64,000 nucleotides of DNA from Saprospirales bacterium GYS_P2D (GTDB taxonomy: Bacteria; Bacteroidota; Bacteroidia; Chitinophagales; Saprospiraceae): contig WUUP01000002.1 in the NCBI GenBank assembly GCA_009833045.1, positions 248,001 to 312,000 of the forward strand, read 5' to 3'. The notes below the pieces were generated by a model, which was not told the DNA's origin, ran no database searches, and saw only the letters and a program-made list of their open reading frames with translations. The position numbers and the translations under genes are program-made. Below, one piece after another: positions 8,898 through 16,558 of this stretch. Numbering within the stretch: the stretch's first letter is position 1; each line of letters starts with the position of its first letter.

Positions 8898-9825
8898 GGA
8901 TCCTCTCTCTTTGGTCTTTCAGGCTGGATATATTGTGATCCGTCTTATTAAGGCTGGTCTCGAGATGCTCCTGTATCGCCATGACTTCTTTGCGAGTTTG
9001 AGCGACTGATCCCAGCGCCTTAGTGAGCTTTTGCTGAAGTATCCAGTCCGTGATGATATTATTAAAAAAGAAGGTCGTGAAATCATTGAACTGATCAGTG
9101 TTAAACTGTACACTGAGTCGCTGTCCCAGATCACGTAGCTCACGATCATAGAGCTGTAGATGATGCCTCACCTGATAGCTGAGATTTCGAGCTCGATCAA
9201 TGGAGTCTCTCCTGACCATGCGTCTCATCTGTCCACGATTATTACTGGGATAGTTCCCCCAGTTTCGCACACGCTGTAGATGATTGATGACTTGATTGAT
9301 AAGATTCAGACTGATATTACCAGCTTCGATAGCTTCTTCCAGCTCTTTTTTGAAGTGGTAGTTTTCTTCCAGCTTTTGGCTGATATTCAGTAGTTTATCT
9401 CGGAGTAGCGGATCGGACTCTATGATTTCTTTCTCTCGGAGCCCCTTAAGATTACTGAGCCGTAGCTCCAGATTTTCTTTTGAGCCTACTTTGGCCTCGA
9501 GGAGATTGACTTCATACTCGAGTATTTTGATACTGTTTTGCAGATTCTCATATTGCAGCGTTAGTTCCAGATATTCTTGACGCTCTTTCTCCAGCTGCTC
9601 CTCCTTACTCCCGAGGATCTTATGAAAGATCGCTTTAGTACTAAACCCCTCTAATTTTTCAATATCCCTAAGCTCCTTATTTAGGTCCTTATTCATACGA
9701 TCCATCTGATCATACTGAGCATTGAGCTCACGAGTGGTCTCATCAAGCTGTGCCGCCACGACATTGAGATGTACGATCTCGGCTATCGTATCTTGTATAT
9801 CTTGCTGTATATCGGTCTTCGCCAT
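8887..9825 (-). CDS. Coiled-coil protein of unknown function
   Basis: A 312-residue soluble protein with no signal peptide. It is mostly long charged helices: residues 1-60 and 75-175 are rich in heptad Leu/Ile with Glu/Lys ('KEEQLEKERQEYLELTLQYENLQNSIKILEYEVNLLEAKV'). A less regular middle has 'QRVRNWGNYPSNNRGQMRRMVRRDSIDRARNLSYQVRHHL' and a C-terminal 'FNDFTTFFFNNIITDWILQQKLTKALGSVAQTRKEV' helix. I do not recognise the family. The overlap with the downstream Omp85-like barrel gene implies coupled translation, so the two products may act on the same envelope process, but this is inference. Confidence 0.7.
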   Translation of the reverse strand: MAKTDIQQDIQDTIAEIVHLNVVAAQLDETTRELNAQYDQMDRMNKDLNKELRDIEKLEGFSTKAIFHKILGSKEEQLEKERQEYLELTLQYENLQNSIKILEYEVNLLEAKVGSKENLELRLSNLKGLREKEIIESDPLLRDKLLNISQKLEENYHFKKELEEAIEAGNISLNLINQVINHLQRVRNWGNYPSNNRGQMRRMVRRDSIDRARNLSYQVRHHLQLYDRELRDLGQRLSVQFNTDQFNDFTTFFFNNIITDWILQQKLTKALGSVAQTRKEVMAIQEHLETSLNKTDHNISSLKDQRERILES

Positions 9826-9936
9826 ACTTGTATATGTAGATTTTTATATCTCAGCTGGTAAATTAAAGATTATTTTTGATCTGATAATTAACTGGTGTAT
9901 TTTACCCTTTGTAACTATAAAACATACAATAAGACC

Positions 9937-10719
9937 ATGGGAATATTAGGTGATTTGAAAAAGATCTTTTTTGGTGCTGAAGCATTAGGCAAATCTGCAG
10001 CCAATAAAGGAAAGGATATAGTCAAAGAGAAAGGTGAAGTAATATGGGATAAGGCCAATGAAGCCGCCTCCACAGCATCTAAGACCGTCGCTGATCGTAC
10101 GGACGATCTACGGGATGCTATACTACACACCGCTGAGGGCACCATCAACACCGTATCCAAAAGTGAAACACTCAAAAACGTAGCTGAAAAAACTGAGCAA
10201 ATAGGTGAAAAGGTACTGAGCAAAGGGGAAGAACTGCTCGGAAAAGGTGCCAAGCAGGTAGAAAAACTCGGAAGTACCATCCTCGGTGAAAATAATGAGA
10301 ATCTTGAGAAGGCTAAAGAATTCACTGCAGGAGTAGGCTCTAAAGTACTCGACGCTAAAGACAAACTCAAAGATAAAGCTGATGAACTCCTCGAAGACAT
10401 CAACGAAAAAATCGATGAGACCATAGCAAAAGGAAAAGCTATGGACGAAATGGAAGCCGCAAAGCCTAAAAAGGACCTCCACGAAGTACTCGATGAAAAC
10501 AGTGAATCTATGCTAAAGGACACCGATGATTTCTTCTCCAAAGCGTCAAAGTATGCCGATGGAGACTATAGCGCTGCCGCTGAAGGCCAGATAAAAGTAC
10601 AAGAGTCATCACTTCCCACAGAGCCCAAAGAGCCCGCTAAGGCAGCAGGATTCACGGATCTCGATGGAGATGGTAATGAGCTCGTCGACGATGCGCTCAT
10701 CATCGCTGAAGAAGAATAA
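9937..10719 (+). CDS. Amphipathic-helix repeat protein (apolipoprotein/LEA-like)
   Basis: A 260-residue protein beginning MGILGDLKKIFFGAEALGKSAANKG at ATG 9937; a GTG 42 bp upstream is in frame but unlikely. Residues 15-200 are Ala/Lys/Glu/Asp-rich 11-residue-like amphipathic repeats ('VADRTDDLRDAILHTAEGTINTVSKSETLKNVAEKTEQIGEKVLSKGEELLGKGAKQVEKLGSTI' split here as a description of one continuous helix). Composition of this kind is seen in YtxH-like, apolipophorin-like and LEA-like stress proteins. The C-terminal 40 residues are acidic, with 'DLDGDGNELVD' resembling a calcium-binding loop. It has no signal peptide. It is probably a stress or membrane-surface-associated protein. Confidence 0.6.
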   Translation: MGILGDLKKIFFGAEALGKSAANKGKDIVKEKGEVIWDKANEAASTASKTVADRTDDLRDAILHTAEGTINTVSKSETLKNVAEKTEQIGEKVLSKGEELLGKGAKQVEKLGSTILGENNENLEKAKEFTAGVGSKVLDAKDKLKDKADELLEDINEKIDETIAKGKAMDEMEAAKPKKDLHEVLDENSESMLKDTDDFFSKASKYADGDYSAAAEGQIKVQESSLPTEPKEPAKAAGFTDLDGDGNELVDDALIIAEEE

Positions 10720-10747
10720 AAAACTAAAGACTATCGCTCGACGATAG
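10720..10747 (-). terminator. Intrinsic terminator overlapping the stop of the MazG-like gene
   Basis: On the minus strand CTATCG pairs with CGATAG around a 5-base loop, followed by TCTTTAGTTTTTT. The stem includes the last codons and stop of the gene at 10731. Confidence 0.55.
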
Positions 10748-11213
10748 ACTTCAGATCAGCAGGAGAATATTTGATCGACTTGAGCACTTTAGAGTCGCCA
10801 TCTCGATAGACCAGATATTCTCCTGCTCTCTCTACGATATATGACGTGGTATTTTTAGTCGATAGATAATGCTCTTGCGTTGCTTTTGCTTCTTCCTCTG
10901 TCTTGCAAGTCTTACTCATATTAGATCGATGCACCTCATCAAATAAATCCTTAAATCGATCGGCCAAACCAAACTCTAAAACCGCTCCACTTAAGACATA
11001 CTGTAGATCTGCTAACGCATCAGCTATCTCTACGATATCTCCATCTGTGATAGCATCTTTTAGTTCATTGAGCTCTTCCTGTAGGAGATTGACCCGGAGC
11101 GTACATCGCTCGGCTGCGGGGATAGTAGGCACGGACAGTCTTGGCAGATCAAAGGTATCGTGAAACTCTCCGACATCAGTTAGCCCATTAGGTTCTTTAT
11201 ATTTTGTAGACAT
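10731..11213 (-). CDS. MazG-like nucleoside triphosphate pyrophosphohydrolase-family protein
   Basis: A 160-residue protein with an all-alpha NTP-pyrophosphohydrolase domain in residues 14-105. The metal-binding signature is seen as 'LLQEELNELKDAI' (EExxE) followed by 'DIVEIADALADLQYVLSGAVLEFG' (ExxD). Related domains hydrolyse dNTPs or phosphoribosyl-ATP to monophosphate and pyrophosphate. The rest, 'SNMSKTCKTEEEAKATQEHY... YLVYRDGDSKVLKSIKYSPADL', is a small accessory extension common to the phosphoribosyl-ATP pyrophosphohydrolase-like branch in Bacteroidota. The gene is not near his genes, so a housecleaning role is more likely than histidine synthesis. Confidence 0.8.
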   Translation of the reverse strand: MSTKYKEPNGLTDVGEFHDTFDLPRLSVPTIPAAERCTLRVNLLQEELNELKDAITDGDIVEIADALADLQYVLSGAVLEFGLADRFKDLFDEVHRSNMSKTCKTEEEAKATQEHYLSTKNTTSYIVERAGEYLVYRDGDSKVLKSIKYSPADLKSIVER

Positions 11214-11358
11214 TTCTCAGATATTTATTCAGATATTAGATTCGGCCTTAGCTTGGCGCAAAATAAAGGCTATTATTAGTGAGGATGTAGTAATACTGGA
11301 TAGAAATATCCACACAGCTACATGTATATCTATTAAGCAGATCCACCAAAGACTATCT

Positions 11359-12468
11359 ATGAAGCGAAAGGACTTTCTAAAAAAAGGAATCATAGCAGGG
11401 GCGGCTGGCGCTACCCTACTCAATGCATGTACTGACGAAGCTACATCCAGCAACACGGGCCCAGCCATCATCACCGACAAGAAGATCCGCTGGAAGATGG
11501 TCACTACATGGCCTCCCAATTTCCCCATACTCGATGAGGGCTGTCGTAATCTCGCTAAATGGATCAATGTGATGTCAGGGGGGCGCATCGAGATAGAAGT
11601 ATATCACGGAGGGGTATTGGTGCCACCACTCCAGACCTTTGAGGCAGTGAGTAGCGGAGCTGCAGAGATGGGTCACGGTGTAGCCTACTACTGGGCCGGG
11701 ATACAGCCTGCCTTTCAATACTTCAGTTCTGTTCCATTTGGCCTGAGTGCTCAGCAGATGAATGCGTGGCTATTTGGCGGAGGAGGCATGGATCTCTACA
11801 CGGAGCTCTATGCTGACTACAATCTCGTCCCCTTCATAGCTGGTAATACTGGAGTGCAGATGGGCGGATGGTTTAATAAAAAGATTGATTCCGTCGCAGA
11901 CTTCAAAGGTCTTAAAATGCGGATGCCTGGTCTCGGAGGTAAAGTACTGCAAAAAATGGGTGGCACAGCTGTACTATCTCCAGGTAGTGAACTCTACACT
12001 AATCTTGAGAGAGGAGTCATCGATGCTACAGAATGGATCGGCCCTTATCATGACTATACCATGGGCTTTCATCAGATCGCTAAGTACTACTACTATCCAG
12101 GCTGGCACGAGACTGGATCATCACTTGAGTGTATAGTGAATAAACGAGACTTTGAAAATCTAACACCAGATCTTCAGGAAATCGTAAGGACCGCTATGTA
12201 TCGAAGCAATCAGTGGATCCTGGCACAGTTTGAATCTAAAAACAACGAGTATCTACAGCGTATCAAGGATGAGAGCGATGTACAGATACTGCCATTCTCT
12301 GATGAGGTACTGGATGCACTGAAAGAAAAAGCTATGGAGATGTATGCTGAGCTCACAGCAAATGATGCTAAAGCCAAGCGTGTACATGACTCAGTCTGGA
12401 AATTCAAAAAAATGATCTCAGAATGGCACGAGACTTCTGAGAAGAAATTTCTCAATAATCTACAATAG
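11359..12468 (+). CDS. TRAP transporter solute-binding protein, TakP-like
   Basis: A 369-residue DctP-family binding protein. The N-terminus 'MKRKDFLKKGIIAGAAGATLLNAC' combines a basic twin-like start with a lipobox Cys, so it is probably a lipoprotein. The mature part begins 'IRWKMVTTWPPNFPILDEG'. The long run with 'HDYTMGFHQIAKYYYYPGWHE' and 'LKMRMPGLGGKVLQKMGG' is typical of TakP-type proteins that bind 2-oxo or 2-hydroxy monocarboxylates (pyruvate, lactate), with the conserved Arg in 'KMRMPG' expected to grip the carboxylate. It converges on the DctM gene with only 2 bp between stops, so its promoter is separate from that of the membrane subunits. Confidence 0.92.
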   Translation: MKRKDFLKKGIIAGAAGATLLNACTDEATSSNTGPAIITDKKIRWKMVTTWPPNFPILDEGCRNLAKWINVMSGGRIEIEVYHGGVLVPPLQTFEAVSSGAAEMGHGVAYYWAGIQPAFQYFSSVPFGLSAQQMNAWLFGGGGMDLYTELYADYNLVPFIAGNTGVQMGGWFNKKIDSVADFKGLKMRMPGLGGKVLQKMGGTAVLSPGSELYTNLERGVIDATEWIGPYHDYTMGFHQIAKYYYYPGWHETGSSLECIVNKRDFENLTPDLQEIVRTAMYRSNQWILAQFESKNNEYLQRIKDESDVQILPFSDEVLDALKEKAMEMYAELTANDAKAKRVHDSVWKFKKMISEWHETSEKKFLNNLQ

Positions 12469-12470
12469 CG

Positions 12471-13760
12471 CTAAACTCCTATACCGAATAACTCCGGCCA
12501 GAATAATACGAGCATCAATACGACCAACTGAATTCCTAAGAAGGGAATCACCCCTCTGTAGATATGTCCAGTAGTGACTTCTGGAGGACTGACGCCTTTC
12601 AAATAAAATAATGAGAATCCAAATGGAGGCGTGAGGAAAGAAGTCTGAAGATTGAGCGCTAACAGTATACCTATCCAAATGAGATCAATGCCGTATGCGG
12701 CAAAAATAGGCGAGACGACAGGTACTACAATAAAAATGATTTCAATGAAATCAATGAAGAAGCCCAAAATGAATACAATCACCATCACCAGAAACAAAAA
12801 CATAGATCCAGAGAGGTCTGCTGACTGGATCTGCTCTACGAGATAATGATCTCCGCCTAATCCTTTGAATACCAGAGCAAAAGTAGTCGCTCCGAGCAAA
12901 ATCAAGAATACCATGCTGGTCAAATGCGTAGTCCCTTTCATGACATCATGGAGTACCGATAGACTGAGTTTACCTTGAGAGATAGTCAGCAGTATGGCTC
13001 CCATGGCTCCGACAGCTGCCGCCTCAGTAGGGCTCGCTATGCCAGCGAAAATAGAACCCAATACAGCCAGAATCAGCAAAAAGGGTAATAAGAAGGCAGT
13101 AAATACTTGTTTCGCACTCACTGATTTTTCATCAGAACTGATCTTGAGTGGTGGTGCTATATCGGGCTTGAGCTGAGAGATGATGAGTACGTATAGGATA
13201 TAGCAGACCACGAGCACTACACCAGGCCATATCGCCGCTTTGAAAAGATCTCCTACAGGCACATTGAGCACACTTCCCAGTAGCACTAATACAACTGACG
13301 GAGGAATAATCTGACCAAGCGTACCGGACGATACAATAGCTCCAGTGGCGAGCTCTTTTTGATAGTCAGACTCGAGCATAGTCGGCAGGCTGATAAGTCC
13401 CATAGTCACCACCGTCGCTCCGACTATACCCGTGGATGCTGCCAGCATGGCGCCCACGATGATCACCGAGATAGCTAATCCTCCTCTCATATTCCCAAAT
13501 AGTCGAGACATCGTATTGAGCATACTTTGGGCTAAGCCAGACTTCTCCAGCATCAGTCCCATGAATACGAAAAGCGGTACCGCAAGTAGGACTACGTTTT
13601 GCATAGTACCCATGATCCGCATAGGCAGTAAATCAAAAAAGTCAGGCACAAAGAAATATCCGATCAAAACTGACAGACCGCCCAATACGAAAGCTACCTG
13701 TATCCCAGATATAATCGTGACGAAGATCAATACAAAAAGCAAAAGCGCTATACCTTCCAT
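12471..13760 (-). CDS. dctM: TRAP transporter large permease subunit DctM
   Basis: A 429-residue polytopic membrane protein with about twelve hydrophobic segments. Family marks include 'GLMLEKSGLAQSMLNTMSRLFGNMRGGLAISVI' and 'GTLGQIIPPSVVLVLLGSVLNVPVGDLFKAAIWPGV' near residues 65-190, and the C-terminal 'ILLALNLQTSFLTPPFGFSLFYLKG'. DctM forms the Na+-coupled transport path of the TRAP system. It overlaps the DctQ gene by 13 bp, indicating translational coupling, and lies tail-to-tail with the binding-protein gene. Confidence 0.95.
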   Translation of the reverse strand: MEGIALLLFVLIFVTIISGIQVAFVLGGLSVLIGYFFVPDFFDLLPMRIMGTMQNVVLLAVPLFVFMGLMLEKSGLAQSMLNTMSRLFGNMRGGLAISVIIVGAMLAASTGIVGATVVTMGLISLPTMLESDYQKELATGAIVSSGTLGQIIPPSVVLVLLGSVLNVPVGDLFKAAIWPGVVLVVCYILYVLIISQLKPDIAPPLKISSDEKSVSAKQVFTAFLLPFLLILAVLGSIFAGIASPTEAAAVGAMGAILLTISQGKLSLSVLHDVMKGTTHLTSMVFLILLGATTFALVFKGLGGDHYLVEQIQSADLSGSMFLFLVMVIVFILGFFIDFIEIIFIVVPVVSPIFAAYGIDLIWIGILLALNLQTSFLTPPFGFSLFYLKGVSPPEVTTGHIYRGVIPFLGIQLVVLMLVLFWPELFGIGV

Positions 13761-14272
13761 CTTTCATTGGTTTTGTGACCGAATATTGCTTTGATCAGTA
13801 CCGATAGCGCCTGCAATAACAACAATAAAAAGCCAATCCAAATCATGAACTTGATCAAGTATCTGGCTGGTAGACCATTTGGTTGCGAAGAGCCTTCTCT
13901 GAATGAAAACGAATTACTCGCATAGTCCCATGAGGTATCGAGCACTACCAGGCACCATGGCACCATAAAAAGCAATACTCCTACAGCATTGACGACATTC
14001 TTTTTCCTTTGGGCAATTCTATCATAATACAAATCTACCCTCACATGTTTATCATAAAGCAGCGTATAGCTGGCACCCAATAAGAATAAAATCGAAAACA
14101 AATGCCACTCGAGCTCCAGAATCCAAATCTTAGAAGTATTGAGAAAATAGCGCATGAATACATCTAAACAAATAAGTATCACGAGGACCAAGGTCAACCA
14201 GCTCGTGACACTACCTACTCGACCTACCAGTCCATCTATTCCGTCAGCGATACGTATCAGAGCCGCTCTCAT
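13748..14272 (-). CDS. dctQ: TRAP transporter small permease subunit DctQ
   Basis: A 174-residue protein with four predicted membrane helices (about residues 18-40, 48-70, 90-110 and 135-160). 'WILELEWHLFSILFLLGASYTLLYDKHVRVDLYYDRI' is the DctQ signature region. DctQ pairs with DctM, whose gene it overlaps by 13 bp. It follows the esterase gene by 5 bp. Confidence 0.92.
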   Translation of the reverse strand: MRAALIRIADGIDGLVGRVGSVTSWLTLVLVILICLDVFMRYFLNTSKIWILELEWHLFSILFLLGASYTLLYDKHVRVDLYYDRIAQRKKNVVNAVGVLLFMVPWCLVVLDTSWDYASNSFSFREGSSQPNGLPARYLIKFMIWIGFLLLLLQALSVLIKAIFGHKTNERWKV

Positions 14273-14277
14273 GCTGA

Positions 14278-15012
14278 TTATTTAGATATCATAGGAGCTA
14301 ATACTGAGAGCCATGCTTCTGCCATGATGTATGATCCAGCCATAGATGGATGCACCCCATCTGGGCACCAATAGGAAACATCGCTTTTCTGTAGTGCCTC
14401 TTCAAAAATCGACTGCAAGGGTATGAAAGCTGCACCATAGTCTTCAGCTATCTTTTTTGATAACTCTTGATAGGCAGGAAACTCCCTCACCCATCTTTCC
14501 GAACCAACAGCACTACCTCCTGCCACACAAAATGGCTCGGCAATGATGAGCTCTAGGTCAGGTAGCTCCCGCAGCGTTCGGTCAATCAAGGCCCTGAAAT
14601 CTCTGTCATATATCTCTGCAGTACCATCATAGTGTCCATTGAGCATATGCCAAAAGTCATTGACACCAATTAAAATACTCAATATATCCGGCTTTAGCTG
14701 CATGCAGTCCTCTTCCCATCTATCAGCGAGCTGATATACTTTATGACCACTGATACCTCGATTATAGATTTTCAGATTTTTATCATGATTTTGGCCCAGT
14801 AGATCTGTAGCTATTTGTCCGACATACCCGTCTCCGAGCCCGCCAGCATGATTAGCATAGTATCTCGAGCGATCACGTCCTGCATCTGTAATACTATCTC
14901 CTTGAAACAATATAGTCAAACCATCTTTTGATGAACTCATATCAATCATATCTGATACTATCAGAGGGATCGCACTCGAGGCGATGAGTTTATTAAATTT
15001 TCGACGCAGCAT
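14278..15012 (-). CDS. SGNH/GDSL hydrolase, acetylxylan-esterase (Axe2)-like
   Basis: A 244-residue hydrolase with an N-terminal basic/hydrophobic stretch (MLRRKFNKLIASSAIPLIVSDMI) that looks like an export signal of the Tat/anchor type. SGNH blocks follow: 'FQGDSITDAGRD' (nucleophile Ser, about residue 38), 'GLGDGYVGQIA', 'NRGISGHKV' (Gly), 'LIGVNDFW' (Asn) and 'CPDGVHPSMAGS' (Asp-His dyad). The block order and spacing match Axe2-type deacetylases. It heads the DctQ-DctM operon, suggesting the released acyl acid, or a related carboxylate, is then imported by the TRAP system. That link is inference. Confidence 0.88.
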   Translation of the reverse strand: MLRRKFNKLIASSAIPLIVSDMIDMSSSKDGLTILFQGDSITDAGRDRSRYYANHAGGLGDGYVGQIATDLLGQNHDKNLKIYNRGISGHKVYQLADRWEEDCMQLKPDILSILIGVNDFWHMLNGHYDGTAEIYDRDFRALIDRTLRELPDLELIIAEPFCVAGGSAVGSERWVREFPAYQELSKKIAEDYGAAFIPLQSIFEEALQKSDVSYWCPDGVHPSMAGSYIMAEAWLSVLAPMISK

Positions 15013-15073
15013 AGTCAGTATAGTTTTAGCTCTCTACGAATACACAATTCCGTCGAAAAGATATAAAACAATG

Positions 15074-15093
15074 ACGGAGTAGCATCACTCCGT
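15074..15093. promoter_or_regulatory. Inverted repeat upstream of the esterase-TRAP operon
   Basis: A perfect 7-bp inverted repeat, ACGGAGT and ACTCCGT, separated by six bases, lies 61-81 bp upstream of the esterase start. It could be an operator or a leader hairpin. There is no T-run, so it is not a good terminator. Confidence 0.3.
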
Positions 15094-15104
15094 ACTTACT
15101 AAAT

Positions 15105-15134
15105 GAAAAAAGGCCATCTCCATAGGAGATGACC
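15105..15134 (-). terminator. Intrinsic terminator for the TPR gene at 15163
   Basis: On the minus strand GGTCATCTCC pairs with GGAGATGGCC with a single mismatch and short loop and runs into six T. It begins about 30 bp after the stop of the minus-strand TPR gene. Confidence 0.8.
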
Positions 15135-15162
15135 TTTCGTATTGTTATTCAGTAGATGGCTA

Positions 15163-16452
15163 TTAGTTAGCCTCTAATGCTTCTAATCTTTCTTTGTATG
15201 TATTTGACTTCTCAAACTCATCTTTACGAGCCATGATTTCCTTCAATGCTATAAGCGTATTTCTGTCTTCGCCATTGATAGAGTCAGCCTTCAAGAAGTA
15301 AGGTAATGCTTGATCAAATAGGCCAGCCATTTGATTTTTAATCTCATTATACTTTGCCTCTCCTTCTTTAGAGAAATCTTCTGCTACTGCATTAAGCGCT
15401 GGGGTCATACCTGCAGCTTTGTTGTAGTAGAGTGCTCCGACGCTATAGTTGAGATCAAAATCTTCAGGAGTATTTTCAAGAGCTCTTGAGTAGTAGCTGA
15501 ATGCGCTCTCAAAGTACTCTTGAGCTTTCTCAGTCTCTCCAGCTTCTTGAGACTTCACTTGTAGCTGATCGTATACTTGACCCAAAGTCAAAATCACTGA
15601 CTGGTTGTCTGGCTCTTTTTCAAGAGCATATTCTAATTTGCTGATCATTTTGTCAAGCTCACCAGAAGCTAAGTAGTGATTGATCTCTGAGAAAAGAAGA
15701 CCATTATCATCAGGGAATTTTTCTCTACCTTCTTCAAGATAAGGTAGCCCTTCTTCAGACTTATCAAGTGCTTTGTATGACTCATAGATGATCTGGAATA
15801 CAGTAGCATCCTCAGTACCAGTTTCTTTAGCATTGACGAGGTAATCGATAGCCTGCTGGTAATCCTCAGCATAAAAAGCTGTAAGACCTGAGAAGAAATA
15901 CTTTTCTGTTAATAATGCGCTGTCATCGAGTCTTGATTCTTTGTCATTTGCCTTCAATACTTCGCTCGCCATAAGCTCATTAGAGAAACTCTTATAAGCA
16001 TTAAGATAGTCTTGATCCTTATATGCTTCTACTCCCATGTTATTTAAGAGGTTTTCAGCATTAGCTAACCCTTTGAGAGCATTTTTGATGTCTCCTTTTT
16101 TCTCAGCTAATTCTAATGCTTTTTTATAAGCCTCAAACGATTTAACAGCTGCTAAAGGATCAGATAATGCAGCTGTAGGATTAAGAAGACGTCCCTTCAC
16201 CTGAGAGTCACCAGAATTAAAGAAAATCTCGCCTCTTGTCAACCAAGCTTTAGGGTCAGAAGCTACAGATTCATCTTCAAATGCTTCTTCGAGATATGCT
16301 TGTGCCTGCTCTAGTGCAGCCGTATTAGCAAAAGGATCCTTAGAGAACTCACTAAATGCCTTAGAAGCCGCCTTGAGGCTCTTTTCACCCTGTGCAAACG
16401 CTAAGTGTCCTACCGCAAGAAAGGCCACCACTAAAACTAATATTCTTTTCAT
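15163..16452 (-). CDS. Exported tetratricopeptide-repeat protein
   Basis: A 429-residue protein with a signal peptide (MKRILVLVVAFLAVGHLAFAQ). The rest is helical TPR sequence: 'PAAVKSFEAYKKALELAEK', 'YFFSGLTAFYAEDYQQAIDYLVNAKE', 'LDKMISKLEYALEKEPDNQSVILTLGQVYDQL', 'YYSRALENTPEDFDLNYSVGALYYNKA', roughly residues 25-420. Similar periplasmic TPR proteins are common in Bacteroidota and act as scaffolds; no partner is evident. It is transcribed alone, followed by a strong terminator and preceded by about 100 bp before gyrA, which is on the same strand. Confidence 0.85.
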   Translation of the reverse strand: MKRILVLVVAFLAVGHLAFAQGEKSLKAASKAFSEFSKDPFANTAALEQAQAYLEEAFEDESVASDPKAWLTRGEIFFNSGDSQVKGRLLNPTAALSDPLAAVKSFEAYKKALELAEKKGDIKNALKGLANAENLLNNMGVEAYKDQDYLNAYKSFSNELMASEVLKANDKESRLDDSALLTEKYFFSGLTAFYAEDYQQAIDYLVNAKETGTEDATVFQIIYESYKALDKSEEGLPYLEEGREKFPDDNGLLFSEINHYLASGELDKMISKLEYALEKEPDNQSVILTLGQVYDQLQVKSQEAGETEKAQEYFESAFSYYSRALENTPEDFDLNYSVGALYYNKAAGMTPALNAVAEDFSKEGEAKYNEIKNQMAGLFDQALPYFLKADSINGEDRNTLIALKEIMARKDEFEKSNTYKERLEALEAN

Positions 16453-16558
16453 TGATTAAAATTTTGTTTTCAGATTAATAACTATGGTAAAGACTGCGGA
16501 CTAACCATAACTACATTTAATAAAAGCTTAAAATTAATATTTGAAATGTTAACAAACT

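Noticed and set aside
9915-10541. Long Ser-rich minus-strand frame opposite the amphipathic protein
   Set aside because: Antisense shadow of a Lys/Glu-rich helical gene; low complexity and no start signal.
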